Part shown: positions 42,611 through 52,583 of the stretch, piece after piece
Position numbering within the stretch: position 1 is the first letter of the stretch
Layout of the letters: each line of letters starts with the position of its first letter
Notes under the pieces: generated by a model
Told to the model about the DNA's origin: nothing
Database searches by the model: none
What the model saw: only the letters and a program-made list of their open reading frames with translations
Translations under genes and position numbers: made by a program
From: Nitrospirota bacterium
GTDB lineage: Bacteria; Nitrospirota; Nitrospiria; Nitrospirales; Nitrospiraceae
Reading direction: 5' to 3'
DNA: 64,000 nucleotides
Assembly (NCBI GenBank): GCA_040755395.1
Contig: JBFMAX010000007.1
Coordinates: 62,001-126,000 of the forward strand

Positions 42611-42970
42611 ATGGCCAGAAAGGAATATGGACAGTTGTTTGTCACGGCTGCCGTGATCGGATGGTTGTCCGTCGGCGCCGCCTTCGCAGATGAACTGAAG
42701 GTTGAGAATCTCCCCGCCGATCCGAAGGCCTTTCGGGTTCAGGTAGATCAAATCATCCGCAAGGTAGACGGCCTCATCGACAAGCTCAAGGACAAGGGAT
42801 TCTCGCCGGCGCTGCTGGATCTCATGCAGACGCGCGATAACATCATGCGCGAAATTTATAAAGTCGAGAACGCGCCGGACGGCTCCAAGTGGATGAGTAA
42901 GGAGGCGCGCGCGAGCGTCGATGCCATGCTGCGCCTGCTCAAGGAGCAATACGAAAAGGCTTCCGGTTGA
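42611..42970 (+). CDS. Small periplasmic helical protein
   Basis: 119 residues with a cleavable signal peptide (MARKEYGQLFVTAAVIGWLS, cut near AAFADEL). The mature part is about 90 residues of amphipathic helix: FRVQVDQIIRKVDGLIDKLK, LLDLMQTRDNIMREIYKVE, ASVDAMLRLLKEQYEKAS. The start is well supported by AAAGGAGGATTGC. No family recognised; soluble periplasmic chaperone-like or envelope-stress roles are conceivable. Confidence 0.78.
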   Translation: MARKEYGQLFVTAAVIGWLSVGAAFADELKVENLPADPKAFRVQVDQIIRKVDGLIDKLKDKGFSPALLDLMQTRDNIMREIYKVENAPDGSKWMSKEARASVDAMLRLLKEQYEKASG

Positions 42971-43020
42971 ACCCGAGCGATCGGTTTTTGCCGAGGATCA
43001 TCACGGTCTCCAGTAAAGCG

Positions 43021-44047
43021 TCAGGGCGCGGGCGTGTGTTCGGGCAGTGAGCGTGTCCGGCGTCTGCGCCCTGCTTCTTCTTTCTCCTCGCTGTCCACTG
43101 TCCGCCGCTCGTCTCTTTCCGGGTACGACATCGGGCAAGGGTTCCCTGGCGCGAGGCCTACGTCAGCGGTGAGGACTGCGGGTTCGTTTTCGTCGAGCGC
43201 GACGCTCTTCACTTCTGGCAATGCGGCGGGTAGTGCGGCAAAGTCGAAAAGCCGACGATCCATCAGGTGGGAAGGCAGCACATTGGCCAGCGCGGCAAAG
43301 AGGCTGTCGCCGCAGCCGGGAAATCGTTGCTCCCACTCGCGCAACACCGTCTTGACCTGTTTGCGTTTTAAATCCGCCTGCGAACCGCAAAGATCGCAGG
43401 GGATGATGGGAAACCGCCGCAATTCGGCGTACCGAGCCAGATCCGCTTCCTTCACATAGGCCAGCGGGCGGATCACGAGGTGGCGTCCGTCCTTCGCACG
43501 GAGCTTCGGCGGCATGGCCTTGAGCTTCCCGTTGTAGAAGAGATTCAGAAACAGCGTCTCCAGAATGTCGTCGCGGTGATGGCCGAACGCGATCTTGGTC
43601 GCGCCGAGTTTGGCGGCGAGACGGATAAAGATGGCCCCGCCGGAGCCGCGAGCACAGCGAGCAGGTGGTCTCGCCCTCAGGGATCAGGCGTTTGACGATT
43701 GAATAGGTGTCCCGTTCCTCGATGTGATAGGGTATGCCGAGACTGGCGAGATACTCGGGCAACACGTGGGCGGGGAAACCCGGTTGCTTCTGGTCGAGGT
43801 TGACCGCCACAAGCTCGAAGCGGACGGGAGCCCGGCTGCGCAATGCGAGCAGGATGTCGAGCAGGCCGTAACTGTCCTTGCCGCCCGAGATGCAGACCAT
43901 GACCGTATCGCCGTCTTCGATCATAGCGTAATCGGCGATGGCCTGGCCCGTCAGCCGGCAAAGGCGGATGAGCAGCGTCTCGGCCTCGCCGGTCAGCCCG
44001 TCCAGAGGAGCGACGGTCCGTGTGTTCCGTTTCGCCGGGGTCAGCAT
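43021..44047 (-). pseudogene. ttcA: tRNA 2-thiocytidine synthetase TtcA with an apparent frameshift
   Basis: The N-terminal part, from ATG at 44047, has the PP-loop [11 protein letters not shown] and the Cys pair of [12 protein letters not shown]. Just past that (CCCC at 43635-43638 on the plus strand) the frame must change by one base to continue as [26 protein letters not shown], then [12 protein letters not shown] and IPCDLCGSQ with the third Cys. Removing one base of the run restores an uninterrupted alignment to TtcA. Either the gene is inactive or the base is a sequencing error. A polar tail of about 35 residues extends past the usual TtcA end. TtcA thiolates C32 of some tRNAs. Confidence 0.85.
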
Positions 44048-44100
44048 AGGCGATGAGTCGGTCCTATTGTACCCTCTGCCGACGGGAAAAGGGAGGAGAT

Positions 44101-44568
44101 GTGAAGTCGATTTTGTTCGTGTGCACGGGGAACATCTTCCGCAGCGTGGTCGCTGAGTATGCCGTAAAGGCCAGGATCGAGCCGGACCTGCGCTCCATGA
44201 TCGGGTCGGCCGGGATCGAGGCGCAGCCTCAGCCGATCCATCCGTTGATCCGCGGCCGGTTGTGGGAAAAGGGCATCGATCCCTCCCCACACAGGCAACG
44301 GAGAGTCACGCGCGAGTTGCTTGATCGTGCAGACCTGGTCGTGGCGATGGGCCTCGACCACCGGGACGTCCTCCACCGATCCTTCGGGCGGGAGGCGTTG
44401 CTGTTCAATCAGGTGTGCTATGAGAAGGAAGAGCCGGTTCTGGATCTGCACGAAGCGATTCCGGATTGGCAACAGAATCTCGACGCCGCCCGCGCCTACG
44501 TCCTCTCGGTCGTGGATTATATTTGGGACGCCATGCCGGCGTTTCTCTCGCGCGTCGGCCGGTTGTGA
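44101..44568 (+). CDS. Low-molecular-weight protein-tyrosine-phosphatase-family protein
   Basis: 155 residues from GTG at 44101 with GGAGGAGAT just upstream. The P-loop VCTGNIFRS (C-x5-R) is at residues 8-16. [18 protein letters not shown] and [15 protein letters not shown] follow the family order; the general-acid Asp is probably in [13 protein letters not shown], though it is not the usual DP. Arsenate reductase of the ArsC (thioredoxin) type is a less likely alternative because its extra Cys pair is not seen. Confidence 0.85.
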   Translation: MKSILFVCTGNIFRSVVAEYAVKARIEPDLRSMIGSAGIEAQPQPIHPLIRGRLWEKGIDPSPHRQRRVTRELLDRADLVVAMGLDHRDVLHRSFGREALLFNQVCYEKEEPVLDLHEAIPDWQQNLDAARAYVLSVVDYIWDAMPAFLSRVGRL

Positions 44569-44623
44569 GAAGCGCCGCCAGAATCGTCGGGACAGGATTC
44601 GTGCAACGGCCGAGGGCCGCCCT

Positions 44624-46546
44624 TCAGGCGGTGGATTTGAGGAAAAGCGCCGAGAGCGGCGGCAGGATGAGCGTAAGCGAGTAGGGACGACCGTGGAGCG
44701 GCGACGGATCGGCCTCCGTCCCGCCGAGATTCCCCATCCCGCTTCCGCCGTACTCCCGTGCGTCGCTGTTCAGCAGTTCTTTCCAGAATCCCCCGCGCGG
44801 CGCGCCGATCCGATAGTGGACTCGCGGCACCGGCGTGAAATTGCACACGACCAGGATCAGCTCGTCGGTGGACGTCCCGCGCCGCAAGAGGCTGATGACG
44901 CTGGCGTCCGCATCGTGGCAGTCGATCCACTCGAAGCCGGCCGGATCGAAGTCCCGCTCGTGGAGCGCCGGCTCACGCCGGTACACGCCGTTCAGGTCCG
45001 CCACCCATTTTTGCAATCCCTGATGGGACGCGTACTGAAGCAGGTGCCAATCCAGGCTCCCGTCGTGCGCCCACTCGCGCCACTGGCCGAATTCGCCGCC
45101 CATGAACAGGAGCTTCTTGGCGGCTTGGGCGAACATGTAGCCGAACAGCAGACGCAGGTTGGCGAACTTCTGCCAGTCGTCGCCCGCCATTCTGCCGAGC
45201 AGCGAGCCTTTCCCATACACGACTTCGTCGTGTGAGAGCGGGAGGACGAAGTTTTCATGGAACGCATAGAGCATGCGGAAGGTGAGATTGTTGTGCTGAT
45301 ACTTCCGGTAGATCGGGTCCAGGGCCATGTACTCGAGCGTATCGTGCATCCAGCCCATGTCCCATTTCATGCCGAAGCCGAGTCCGCCGGCGTAGGTCGG
45401 GCGCGACACCGCCGGCCATGCGGTCGATTCCTCCGCGTACGTCTGGACGTCCGGATGACGCCGATACACCTCTTCGTTCAGACGGCGGAGAAACCTGATC
45501 GCGTCCAGGTTTTCCCGGCCGCCGTATGGATTGGGAATCCATTCGCCCGGGTTCCGTGAATAGTCCAGATACAGCATGGACGCCACGGCATCCACACGGA
45601 GCCCGTCGACGTGATATTTCTCCAGCCAGAAGAGCGCGCTGCTGATCAGGAAGCTCCTGACTTCATTGCGACCGTAGTTGAAGATGCAGGTGTTCCAATC
45701 GGGATGAAAACCTTGGCGCGGATCGGCGTGTTCGTAGAGATGGCTGCCGTCGAAATAGACGAGTCCGTGTTCGTCGGTCGGGAAGTGCGACGGCACCCAG
45801 TCGAGGATGACGCCGATACCGTGTCGGTGCAATTCGTCGATCAGGTACATGAGGTCCTGCGGCGTCCCGAAGCAACCGGACGGCGCGAAATAGCCGGTGG
45901 TCTGGTAGCCCCAAGAACCGAAAAACGGGTGATCCATCAGCGGCAGGAACTCGACGTGCGTGAACCCCATTCGCTGGACGTAGTCGGCGAGCTTGACGGC
46001 CGCTTCGCGATAACTCAAAGAGCGGTTGCCCTCTTCGGGAATGCGCATCCAGGATCCAAGATGCACTTCATAGATGCTGATCGGCGCGTCGAAGGCGTTC
46101 CGGCGCGCTCTGGTCTGCAGCCATTCATCGTCATGCCAGACGTAGTCGAGGTCCCAGATGATCGAGGCGGTCTTGGGCGGGACTTCGTTGAACCGTGAGA
46201 AGGGGTCCGCCTTGTCGACCCGATAACCATGGTGCCGGGAGCGGATATGGTACTTGTACAGCGTGCCTTTGCCGACGTGCTGGATAAAGCCTTCCCAGAT
46301 ACCGGATCCGTCGCGCAGATGCAGGAAGTGACTGTCTTGGTTCCAGCCGTTGAAGTTCCCGATAACCGAAACCCGCTCCGCATCCGGGGCCCAGACCGCA
46401 AAATACGTCCCGTCTATGCCGTCGACAACGGCGGGGTGCGCGCCGAGCTTGTCGTAGAGGTGGAAGTGCGTGCCTTCGTTGAAGAGGTACAAGTCGTCAT
46501 CGGCGAGGAGCGTGAAGGCGGCGGCTGTTCGCTGTTGATGGCTCAC
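44624..46546 (-). CDS. glgB: 1,4-alpha-glucan branching enzyme
   Basis: 640 residues from GTG at 46546 (VSHQQRTAA) with GAGG eight bases upstream; the frame runs on upstream but the added part is Arg-rich and unlike GlgB. N-terminal CBM48 ([22 protein letters not shown]), then a GH13 barrel: [24 protein letters not shown] with the nucleophile Asp, [11 protein letters not shown] with the acid Glu and [16 protein letters not shown] with the third Asp. It makes alpha-1,6 branches in glycogen. No glgA, glgC or glgP is adjacent. Confidence 0.95.
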   Translation of the reverse strand: MSHQQRTAAAFTLLADDDLYLFNEGTHFHLYDKLGAHPAVVDGIDGTYFAVWAPDAERVSVIGNFNGWNQDSHFLHLRDGSGIWEGFIQHVGKGTLYKYHIRSRHHGYRVDKADPFSRFNEVPPKTASIIWDLDYVWHDDEWLQTRARRNAFDAPISIYEVHLGSWMRIPEEGNRSLSYREAAVKLADYVQRMGFTHVEFLPLMDHPFFGSWGYQTTGYFAPSGCFGTPQDLMYLIDELHRHGIGVILDWVPSHFPTDEHGLVYFDGSHLYEHADPRQGFHPDWNTCIFNYGRNEVRSFLISSALFWLEKYHVDGLRVDAVASMLYLDYSRNPGEWIPNPYGGRENLDAIRFLRRLNEEVYRRHPDVQTYAEESTAWPAVSRPTYAGGLGFGMKWDMGWMHDTLEYMALDPIYRKYQHNNLTFRMLYAFHENFVLPLSHDEVVYGKGSLLGRMAGDDWQKFANLRLLFGYMFAQAAKKLLFMGGEFGQWREWAHDGSLDWHLLQYASHQGLQKWVADLNGVYRREPALHERDFDPAGFEWIDCHDADASVISLLRRGTSTDELILVVCNFTPVPRVHYRIGAPRGGFWKELLNSDAREYGGSGMGNLGGTEADPSPLHGRPYSLTLILPPLSALFLKSTA

Positions 46547-46715
46547 GGATCGACCTCGTGCTTCGAATGTAATGTGATGTGAGGCGGTCTTGGCATATCG
46601 TAGCCTATCGTCCCGGCCGTCCATCGTCAACCTCGATGTTTTCTTTCGCCGCTTCCGCGGCCGCCACCGCTTCTCTGCGCGCGTTCGGTGTGGAGACCGG
46701 GACTGGGCGCTAGTG

Positions 46716-46734
46716 ACACTCGAGTCTCGAGTGT
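46716..46734. promoter_or_regulatory. Perfect 19-base palindrome, possible operator
   Basis: ACACTCGAG-T-CTCGAGTGT: nine-base arms about a single central T. It lies 170 bases upstream of glgB (minus) and 42 bases upstream of tRNA-Glu (plus). A dimeric regulator site or a cruciform is possible; no gene for such a regulator is adjacent. Confidence 0.45.
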
Positions 46735-46775
46735 GATAAACAGATACCCGGTTCTCAAAGAAGCCTCGCGCATGC

Positions 46776-46853
46776 GTCCCCATCGTCTAGCCTGGCCTAG
46801 GACGCCGGCCTTTCAAGCCGGCAACACGGGTTCAAATCCCGTTGGGGACGCCA
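46776..46853 (+). tRNA. tRNA-Glu (anticodon TTC)
   Basis: 78 bases with encoded CCA. Acceptor stem GTCCCCA/TGGGGAC, anticodon stem CCGGC/GCCGG around loop CTTTCAA with anticodon TTC, T arm ACGGGTTCAAATCCCGT. Stands alone between glgB and the SUMF1-domain gene. Confidence 0.95.
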
Positions 46854-46982
46854 AAATGTTCTCGCTCTGTACGGACCGCAATCGGTTCTCTGTCTCGTCA
46901 GGGAGCAGGGGGGAAGATTGATCGGGGTTGAATCCCATCAAGAGGGTCGGAAAGCCGCACCGCGGCGGCTCGCGGGAGGTTG

Positions 46983-47885
46983 ATGATGCGTCCAAGGTGG
47001 AGCAGCGGTTTGATTCCGGCCGTACTGGTCGCTGGCGTCTTGGCCATGGGCGCCGGCCCTTCGCAGGATGCGCAGACAAAGAGCGACGAAACCGCCACCC
47101 TTCCGGAACCGGTGCCAAAAGGGAAAGACAGCGCCCCAATGGTCCTGATCGCGGCTGGGTGTTTCCCAATGGGGACGAGCAACATCGGCGCCGAGCCGAC
47201 CCAAGGTTTTCCGAACGAGAGTCCCGAACACGAGGTGTGTCTACCTGCGTACTACATTGATCAATTCGAGGTCACGATTGAGCGTTACGCAAAGTTTCTA
47301 CAGGATACTAAGCACGATCCGCCGTCTTTGTGGGACGATGACGCGGTGACCACAGCGCCGGACCGGCCTGTGATCGATGTGACGTGGTATGATGCGGAGG
47401 CTTACTGTAAGTGGGCCGGCAAACGACTGCCGACCGAGGCCGAATGGGAGAAGGCTGCGCGGGGGACCGATCGCCGCCGTTACCCGTGGGGGGACGTGCA
47501 TACATTTCCCGATCTGGCGAATTACAATCGGGGGGATTGGGTGAGTTACCCGGTGACCTTGGCGCCGGTGACCTATGGCGTGGAGGGATTCAACATTCGC
47601 ACGGGTCTGGTTCCCAAAACCGGGGGCCGGAGTCCTTATGGGATCTATAATATGGCTGGGAATGCCTCAGAGTGGGTTGCCGATTGGTATGACCGTGAGT
47701 ACTATTCCAAGAGTCCTAAGGACAATCCGACCGGGCCCGAGGCGGGGGAGAGAAAGGTCTATCGAGGCGGGAGTTGGTACGACATTCCGCGCAAGCTCCG
47801 CACGACCGCGCGCTTTTCTGCCGAGCCGGACTTCCATGATCGCACCACAGGGTTCCGTTGCGCCATGGATGCGGAGAAACAATAG
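46983..47885 (+). CDS. Exported SUMF1/formylglycine-generating-enzyme-like domain protein
   Basis: 300 residues; ATG at 46983 or 46986 after GGGAGG. Signal peptide to about residue 26. FGE-sulfatase fold motifs: MVLIAAGCFPMGTSN, FEVTIERYAKFLQ, VIDVTWYDAEAYCKWAGKRLPTEAEWEKAARG near residue 120, GNASEWVADWYD near residue 223, YRGGSWYD and TTGFRCAMD. The two active-site Cys of true FGE are not evident, so a binding or structural role is more likely than sulfatase activation. A cytochrome c gene follows at 48021. Confidence 0.88.
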   Translation: MMRPRWSSGLIPAVLVAGVLAMGAGPSQDAQTKSDETATLPEPVPKGKDSAPMVLIAAGCFPMGTSNIGAEPTQGFPNESPEHEVCLPAYYIDQFEVTIERYAKFLQDTKHDPPSLWDDDAVTTAPDRPVIDVTWYDAEAYCKWAGKRLPTEAEWEKAARGTDRRRYPWGDVHTFPDLANYNRGDWVSYPVTLAPVTYGVEGFNIRTGLVPKTGGRSPYGIYNMAGNASEWVADWYDREYYSKSPKDNPTGPEAGERKVYRGGSWYDIPRKLRTTARFSAEPDFHDRTTGFRCAMDAEKQ

Positions 47886-48020
47886 GGACGGAAGCAGGCT
47901 GTCCGCGGGCCGAACCGCTTACATACGTGATCAGAGGCGCGATGAGGCCGCGCGGGCGCTTTGATCACGGCAAACCAGCCGGCGAGTCCATCACTCGGTT
48001 CACACCTGTCTCCCTGGATC

Positions 48021-48599
48021 ATGTCGAATCCCGAATCCGATCAGGAACCGCCAGAGCCGTCTTCCTCCGATGACGAGGAGGCGGAGTCACGGGCTCTCTC
48101 GAACGAGAGGGCCTGGACCGCCATCATCGTCGGTGTGGTCTTGCTGACCGCGGTCTTCGCGCTTGGACGTTCCGGCCCGACTCCGTCGAAATCCAAATCC
48201 GAGCCCCAACGGGCCAAAGCTGCACCCCTGCTCTCGCCCGAGGCTGTGCCGTTGGTGACCGGGGAAGAGCCGATCCAGGACTTGTTTGTGAAAGCGGGTT
48301 GCGTGGTCTGCCATACGATTCCCGGCATCGCGGGGGCGAACGGCCGGGTCGGGCCTGAGCTGCTGCTGGGAGCCACAGGTCCTGACCGGCTGGCCGATCC
48401 GAAGTATCGCGGCAAGGCCAAGACGGTGCGGGAATACATCATCGAGTCGATCCTCTCGCCGAGTGTCTACGTGGTGCCCGGTTATCCCGATCGGACAATG
48501 CCGAACTGGTACGGACAAAAGCTCAGCGCCGGGGCGGTGGAGAAGATCGCGGCTTACCTGGAGCAAATCCAGGCAGCCGGCCGGGTTGGCAAGGGGTGA
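48021..48599 (+). CDS. Membrane-anchored mono-haem cytochrome c
   Basis: 192 residues from ATG at 48021 (a start up to 60 bases upstream is possible). Acidic cytoplasmic N-terminus, one TM at about residues 31-50 (TAIIVGVVLLTAVFALG), then a class I cytochrome c domain with haem motif CVVCH near residue 93 and the likely axial Met in DRTMPNWYG near residue 160. Anchored in the inner membrane facing the periplasm. It follows the SUMF1-like gene by 135 bases on the same strand. Confidence 0.88.
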   Translation: MSNPESDQEPPEPSSSDDEEAESRALSNERAWTAIIVGVVLLTAVFALGRSGPTPSKSKSEPQRAKAAPLLSPEAVPLVTGEEPIQDLFVKAGCVVCHTIPGIAGANGRVGPELLLGATGPDRLADPKYRGKAKTVREYIIESILSPSVYVVPGYPDRTMPNWYGQKLSAGAVEKIAAYLEQIQAAGRVGKG

Positions 48600-48685
48600 A
48601 AACAGCTTCTCCGTGGTCGGGAAGGTGTGTGGTGAAGCAACCACGACGGAAAGTGACCAAGGCGAATGAAAGGCTGCCCTATCTC

Positions 48686-49858
48686 TCAGCGTTTACGGAG
48701 CGGGCTCGGCGAAGACGGAGACATGCCCTGGATCTGGAACGTTTTGTCCTTCCCCTCCTTGTCTTTATCCAGCAGGGCGGCGAGCGCTTCCTCGCCCTTT
48801 AAGCCTTCCAGCTTGATCTTCAGCCGCAGGTTGTTGGCGCTGTCGGCATTGATGAGCGCCTGCTCAATGCTGATTTTGCCGGACTTGTAAAGATTGAACA
48901 GTACGTGATCGAAGGTCTGGCACCCTTCCTCGATTCCCTGTTCCATCGCCTCCTTGAGCGTGTCCACTTGCGCCTTCTTGATGAGGTCCTTGACGCGCGG
49001 GGTGTCCAGCATGATCTCCAGCGCAGGCACTCGCTTGCCGTCCAGCGAGGGGATCAGCCGCTGGGAAATGATGGCGCGGAGGTTGAGCGAAAGCTGGAGA
49101 TAGATCTGGGCGTGCCGTTCGACCGGAAAGAAGTTCATGATGCGTTCGATGGCCTGGTTGGCGTTGTTCGAGTGCAACGTGCCCAAACAGAGGTGGCCGG
49201 TTTCCGCGAAAGTAATGGCCGCTTCCATGGTCTCCGTGTCCCGGATTTCTCCGATCAGGATGACGTCCGGAGCCTGCCGCAGCGTGTTCTTGAGCGCGTT
49301 CTGGAACGAATGCGTGTCAAAGCCGACCTCGCGCTGGGTGATAATGCACTTCTTGTGCTGGTGGACGAACTCGATCGGGTCCTCTACGGTCACAATGTGC
49401 CCCGGCGCGATCGTGTTCCGATGGTCGATCATGGCCGCCAGCGTGGTTGACTTACCGGATCCGGTGGCGCCCACGACCAACACGAGACCGCGCTTGGTCA
49501 TGGCGATGTCCTTGATGATCGGCGGGAGTTGCAGTTCCTCGACGGTTTGAATCTCCGCCTTGATCAGCCGAAAGACGAGCCCGACGTTGCCTTTCTGGCG
49601 GAAGATGTTGACTCGGAAGCGCCCCAATTCTTTGTAGTAGAGCGCCAGGTTCATTTCCATCTTTTCTTCGAACTCGCCCCGCTGTTGTCCACGCATCAAG
49701 GCCAGCGCCAAGGCTTCGAGCTGTTCGTTCGTGAAGGGCGGGGCGTCGGTCCGTTGGGTGACGCCGTGAATGCGGTACACCGGCGGAGCATCGACCGTCA
49801 GATACAGATCCGATGCTTCCCGGTCCACCATCACCTTCAGCAAGCTGCGAATATCCAT
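48686..49858 (-). CDS. Type IV pilus retraction ATPase, PilU-like
   Basis: 390 residues. N-terminal DREASDLYLTVDAPPVYRIHG, Walker A GATGSGKST near residue 131, Asp box IVTVEDPIEF, Walker B DVILIGEIRD and the AIRAGE-equivalent region ETGHLCLGTLHSNNANQAIERI. The extended C-terminus (DKDKEGKDKTFQIQGMSPSS) and N-terminal DLYLTV favour PilU over PilT. Such ATPases pull in type IV pili; PilU assists PilT. A PilT homologue lies immediately upstream on the same strand. Confidence 0.9.
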   Translation of the reverse strand: MDIRSLLKVMVDREASDLYLTVDAPPVYRIHGVTQRTDAPPFTNEQLEALALALMRGQQRGEFEEKMEMNLALYYKELGRFRVNIFRQKGNVGLVFRLIKAEIQTVEELQLPPIIKDIAMTKRGLVLVVGATGSGKSTTLAAMIDHRNTIAPGHIVTVEDPIEFVHQHKKCIITQREVGFDTHSFQNALKNTLRQAPDVILIGEIRDTETMEAAITFAETGHLCLGTLHSNNANQAIERIMNFFPVERHAQIYLQLSLNLRAIISQRLIPSLDGKRVPALEIMLDTPRVKDLIKKAQVDTLKEAMEQGIEEGCQTFDHVLFNLYKSGKISIEQALINADSANNLRLKIKLEGLKGEEALAALLDKDKEGKDKTFQIQGMSPSSPSPLRKR

Positions 49859-49920
49859 GCTCCGCCTCCGACGAATCCGTTATGCGCGAGCGGCTGCTAA
49901 ACCGGTCGCGGCGCCGACGC

Positions 49921-50976
49921 TCAGGCGGTCGCCCCGGGTTGGTTGAACAGATTCGGGTTCATGCTCCGCGACTGCGCCTCGCCTTTTGTCACCAAGCCTC
50001 GGTTCACCAGTTCGACCAAGGCCATGTCCATCGTCTGCATCCCGTCCTTCTGGCTGGCCTGCATCATGCCGGGGATTTGATGGAGCTTGGCCTCACGAAT
50101 GAGGTTCCGCACCGCGGTCGTCCCGACCATGATCTCGACCGCCGCGACCCGGCCGCCTGTTCGTTTCTTGAGCAGCGTCTGCGTCAGCACGCCTTCCAGA
50201 GTTTCGGCGAGCTGGGCACGGACCTGCGCCTGCTGGTTCGGCGGGAACGCGTCGATGATCCGGTCGACGGTCTTGGGCGCGCTCGACGTATGGAGGGTCG
50301 CCAGCACCAAGTGTCCCGTCTCGGCCGCGGTCAGCGCGAGTTGGATCGTCTCCAGGTCCCGCATTTCGCCGACCAGGATAATGTCCGGGTCCTCGCGTAG
50401 AGCCGAGCGAAGGGCGTTGGCGAACGAGAGCGTATGCACGCCCAATTCCCGTTGGTTGATCAGGCACTTTTTGGACTTGTGGACGAACTCGATGGGGTCC
50501 TCGATCGTGATGACATGCCCCTCGAACGTGTTGTTGAGGTAATCGATCATCGCGGCCAGCGTGGTCGACTTGCCGGACCCGGTCGGACCGGTGACGAGGA
50601 TCAGCCCCTTTTCTCTGTCGCAGAGCTGCCGGATGATCGGGGGCATGCCGAGTTTCTCGAGCGGAATGATCTCCGTCGGAATGGTTCGGAAAACGGCTCC
50701 CAAACCGCGGTTCTGCAGGAAGACGTTGACGCGGAAGCGCGCAATGTCGCCCATCGCGAAGGAGAAATCGCATTCGCGATGCTCTTCGAAGATCTTGCGC
50801 TGCACGTCGCTCATCATGTCGTACACGAGCGCGTGGACTTCCTCCATGCTCAACGGCGGATGGTCCAGTTTCTTCAAGTCTCCGTGGATCCGGACCATCG
50901 GCGGCTCGCCGGCGCTGAGATGACAGTCCGAGGCGCCTTCTTTGACGGCAAACGTCAGTAACTGCGAAATATCCAT
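49921..50976 (-). CDS. pilT: Type IV pilus retraction ATPase PilT
   Basis: 351 residues. N-terminal EGASDCHLSAGEPPMVRIHGDLKKLDHPPL is typical PilT, followed by Walker A GPTGSGKST near residue 135, IITEDPIEF-type Asp box, Walker B DIILVGEMRD and a His-box region ETGHLVLATLHTSSAPKTVDRIIDAFP. PilT powers pilus retraction in twitching. Precedes the PilU-like gene by 62 bases and the two are probably cotranscribed; no pilin or PilB genes are in view. Confidence 0.94.
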   Translation of the reverse strand: MDISQLLTFAVKEGASDCHLSAGEPPMVRIHGDLKKLDHPPLSMEEVHALVYDMMSDVQRKIFEEHRECDFSFAMGDIARFRVNVFLQNRGLGAVFRTIPTEIIPLEKLGMPPIIRQLCDREKGLILVTGPTGSGKSTTLAAMIDYLNNTFEGHVITIEDPIEFVHKSKKCLINQRELGVHTLSFANALRSALREDPDIILVGEMRDLETIQLALTAAETGHLVLATLHTSSAPKTVDRIIDAFPPNQQAQVRAQLAETLEGVLTQTLLKKRTGGRVAAVEIMVGTTAVRNLIREAKLHQIPGMMQASQKDGMQTMDMALVELVNRGLVTKGEAQSRSMNPNLFNQPGATA

Positions 50977-51211
50977 GAACCGAACCCTCCTCCCTGGCGG
51001 ATCGAATGCAGAATAACGACTGCCCGAGATGAAAAAATGATCTGTTGTTAGTTGTTGGAGCGGATAGCCCTTCGAACGGTCGGAAACCTGTGGCCATCAT
51101 GCCACATCGATTTCAGAAAGCAAGAAAATAGACACAAGCCAATGCGCCTTTAACGGGGCACATCGGGGACCGTCGACGGAGGACGGCGTGAGGGGCGGTG
51201 AAAAGCGCGAG

Positions 51212-52405
51212 TCAGATCAAGCCCAAATCTTTCCCGGCCTTCCGAAAAGCTTCCAGCGCGGCGTCAAGCTGCTCGCTCGTGTGTTCGGAGGTCACCGTGG
51301 TTCTGATCCGGCTCGTTCCTTTGGGGACGGTCGGGGGCCGGATCGCCGGAGCGTACACGCCATATTCGAGGAGTTTCTGAGCCATCGCGAGGGCGCGCTC
51401 GGCTTCGCCGATGAGCACCGGGATGATCGGACTGAGGCTGTCGGCCGTGTCGAAGCCAAGCGATCGCAGCCCGGAAGAGAAATGCCGGCGATTGGCCCAC
51501 AGGCGTGCGCGCCGCTCGGGCTCCGTCTCGAGGATCGTCAACGCGGCTGTTGATGCGGCGGCGCTGGCGGGTGGCGGCGCAGTGGTGAATATGAAAGACC
51601 GAGCCGTGTTGATCAGATAGTCGATGAACGGGGCTGGCCCGACGACATAGGCGCCGATCCCGCCCAGCGCTTTCCCGAGCGTGCCCATATGGAACGGGAT
51701 GCGCGACTCGACGCTGAAATGTTCCAGCGAACCGCGACCGCGCTCGCCCATTACGCCGGTGGCGTGGGCGTCATCGATAAGGATCTGTGCCCCATACTGC
51801 TCCGCCAGCGTAGCGAGGTCGAGCAGAGGAGCCAAGTCGCCGTCCATGCTGAACAGACCGTCGGTAACGATCAGCGTCCGTCGTCCCGCCGGTCGACGCC
51901 GAAGCAAGGATTCGAGATGCTCCATGTCGCGGTGCCGGAACACGCGAAAGTCGGCTCCGCTCAAACGGCACCCGTCGATCAAGCTGGCATGGCACAAGCG
52001 ATCGGCCAAGATGAGCCCGCCGGACCCGATCAATGCCGGGATCATTCCAAGATTGGCGAGATAACCCGAACCGAACACCAGAGCCGCCTCCGTACCTTTG
52101 AAGCGAGCCAATGCCGACTCCAGCTCTATATGGGGCGGGAGTGTTCCGGAGACCAGGCGAGACGCGCCGGCGCCGACACCGAATTTCTCGGTGGCCTGGA
52201 CGGCGGATTGAATGAGTTGAGGATGGGTGGCAAGACCGAGATAGTCGTTCGATGCCAACAGAATAACTTCACGGCCGTCAATCGAGACGACCGGGCCGGT
52301 CGCCGACTGCAGCGGTTTCGGCCGGCGCAGCAGGTGCTGCCGCTCCAGTTGCCGGAGCCTCTCAATGAACTGAAAATACCGATCGGTCTCGTCGGTTGAC
52401 GCCAT
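51212..52405 (-). CDS. bioF: 8-amino-7-oxononanoate synthase family (BioF-like)
   Basis: 397 residues from the ATG of MASTDETDRY. Alpha-oxoamine synthase motifs: LLASNDYLGLATHP near residue 49, GAGASRLVSGT near residue 77, SGYLANLG, ILIDDAHATGVMGERGRGS near residue 205 and the PLP Lys in GTLGKALGGIGAYV near residue 242. The family includes BioF, KBL and HemA; the sequence is closest in feel to BioF, but no other bio gene is adjacent. A sub-optimal promoter (TTGACA, 15-base spacer, TATAGC) lies upstream on the minus strand near 52433-52459. Confidence 0.85.
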   Translation of the reverse strand: MASTDETDRYFQFIERLRQLERQHLLRRPKPLQSATGPVVSIDGREVILLASNDYLGLATHPQLIQSAVQATEKFGVGAGASRLVSGTLPPHIELESALARFKGTEAALVFGSGYLANLGMIPALIGSGGLILADRLCHASLIDGCRLSGADFRVFRHRDMEHLESLLRRRPAGRRTLIVTDGLFSMDGDLAPLLDLATLAEQYGAQILIDDAHATGVMGERGRGSLEHFSVESRIPFHMGTLGKALGGIGAYVVGPAPFIDYLINTARSFIFTTAPPPASAAASTAALTILETEPERRARLWANRRHFSSGLRSLGFDTADSLSPIIPVLIGEAERALAMAQKLLEYGVYAPAIRPPTVPKGTSRIRTTVTSEHTSEQLDAALEAFRKAGKDLGLI

Positions 52406-52583
52406 CGTGCCACGCCGGTTTCGCTGCGGTACGCTATACTCGCTGATCCTCAGTGTCAACGACCGGGCACTGGGGGGGATCCGGATTTTGGCGCGATTGA
52501 CAATCTGCGGCGAACCTTAGTATAAGGCCCGTCACCGCCGAGCCGGAGAATGATTGCCGGCCATCGGCATCCAGGCGCGACCG

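Noticed and set aside
48686-50976. The two PilT-type ATPases as type II secretion or conjugation ATPases
   Set aside because: Both have PilT/PilU N-termini and HIS/AIRAGE-like regions rather than GspE or VirB11 features, and no secretin or conjugation gene is near.
51212-52405. BioF-like enzyme as 5-aminolevulinate synthase
   Set aside because: Motifs are compatible with the whole family, but the sequence reads closer to BioF and ALAS is mainly found in alphaproteobacteria.
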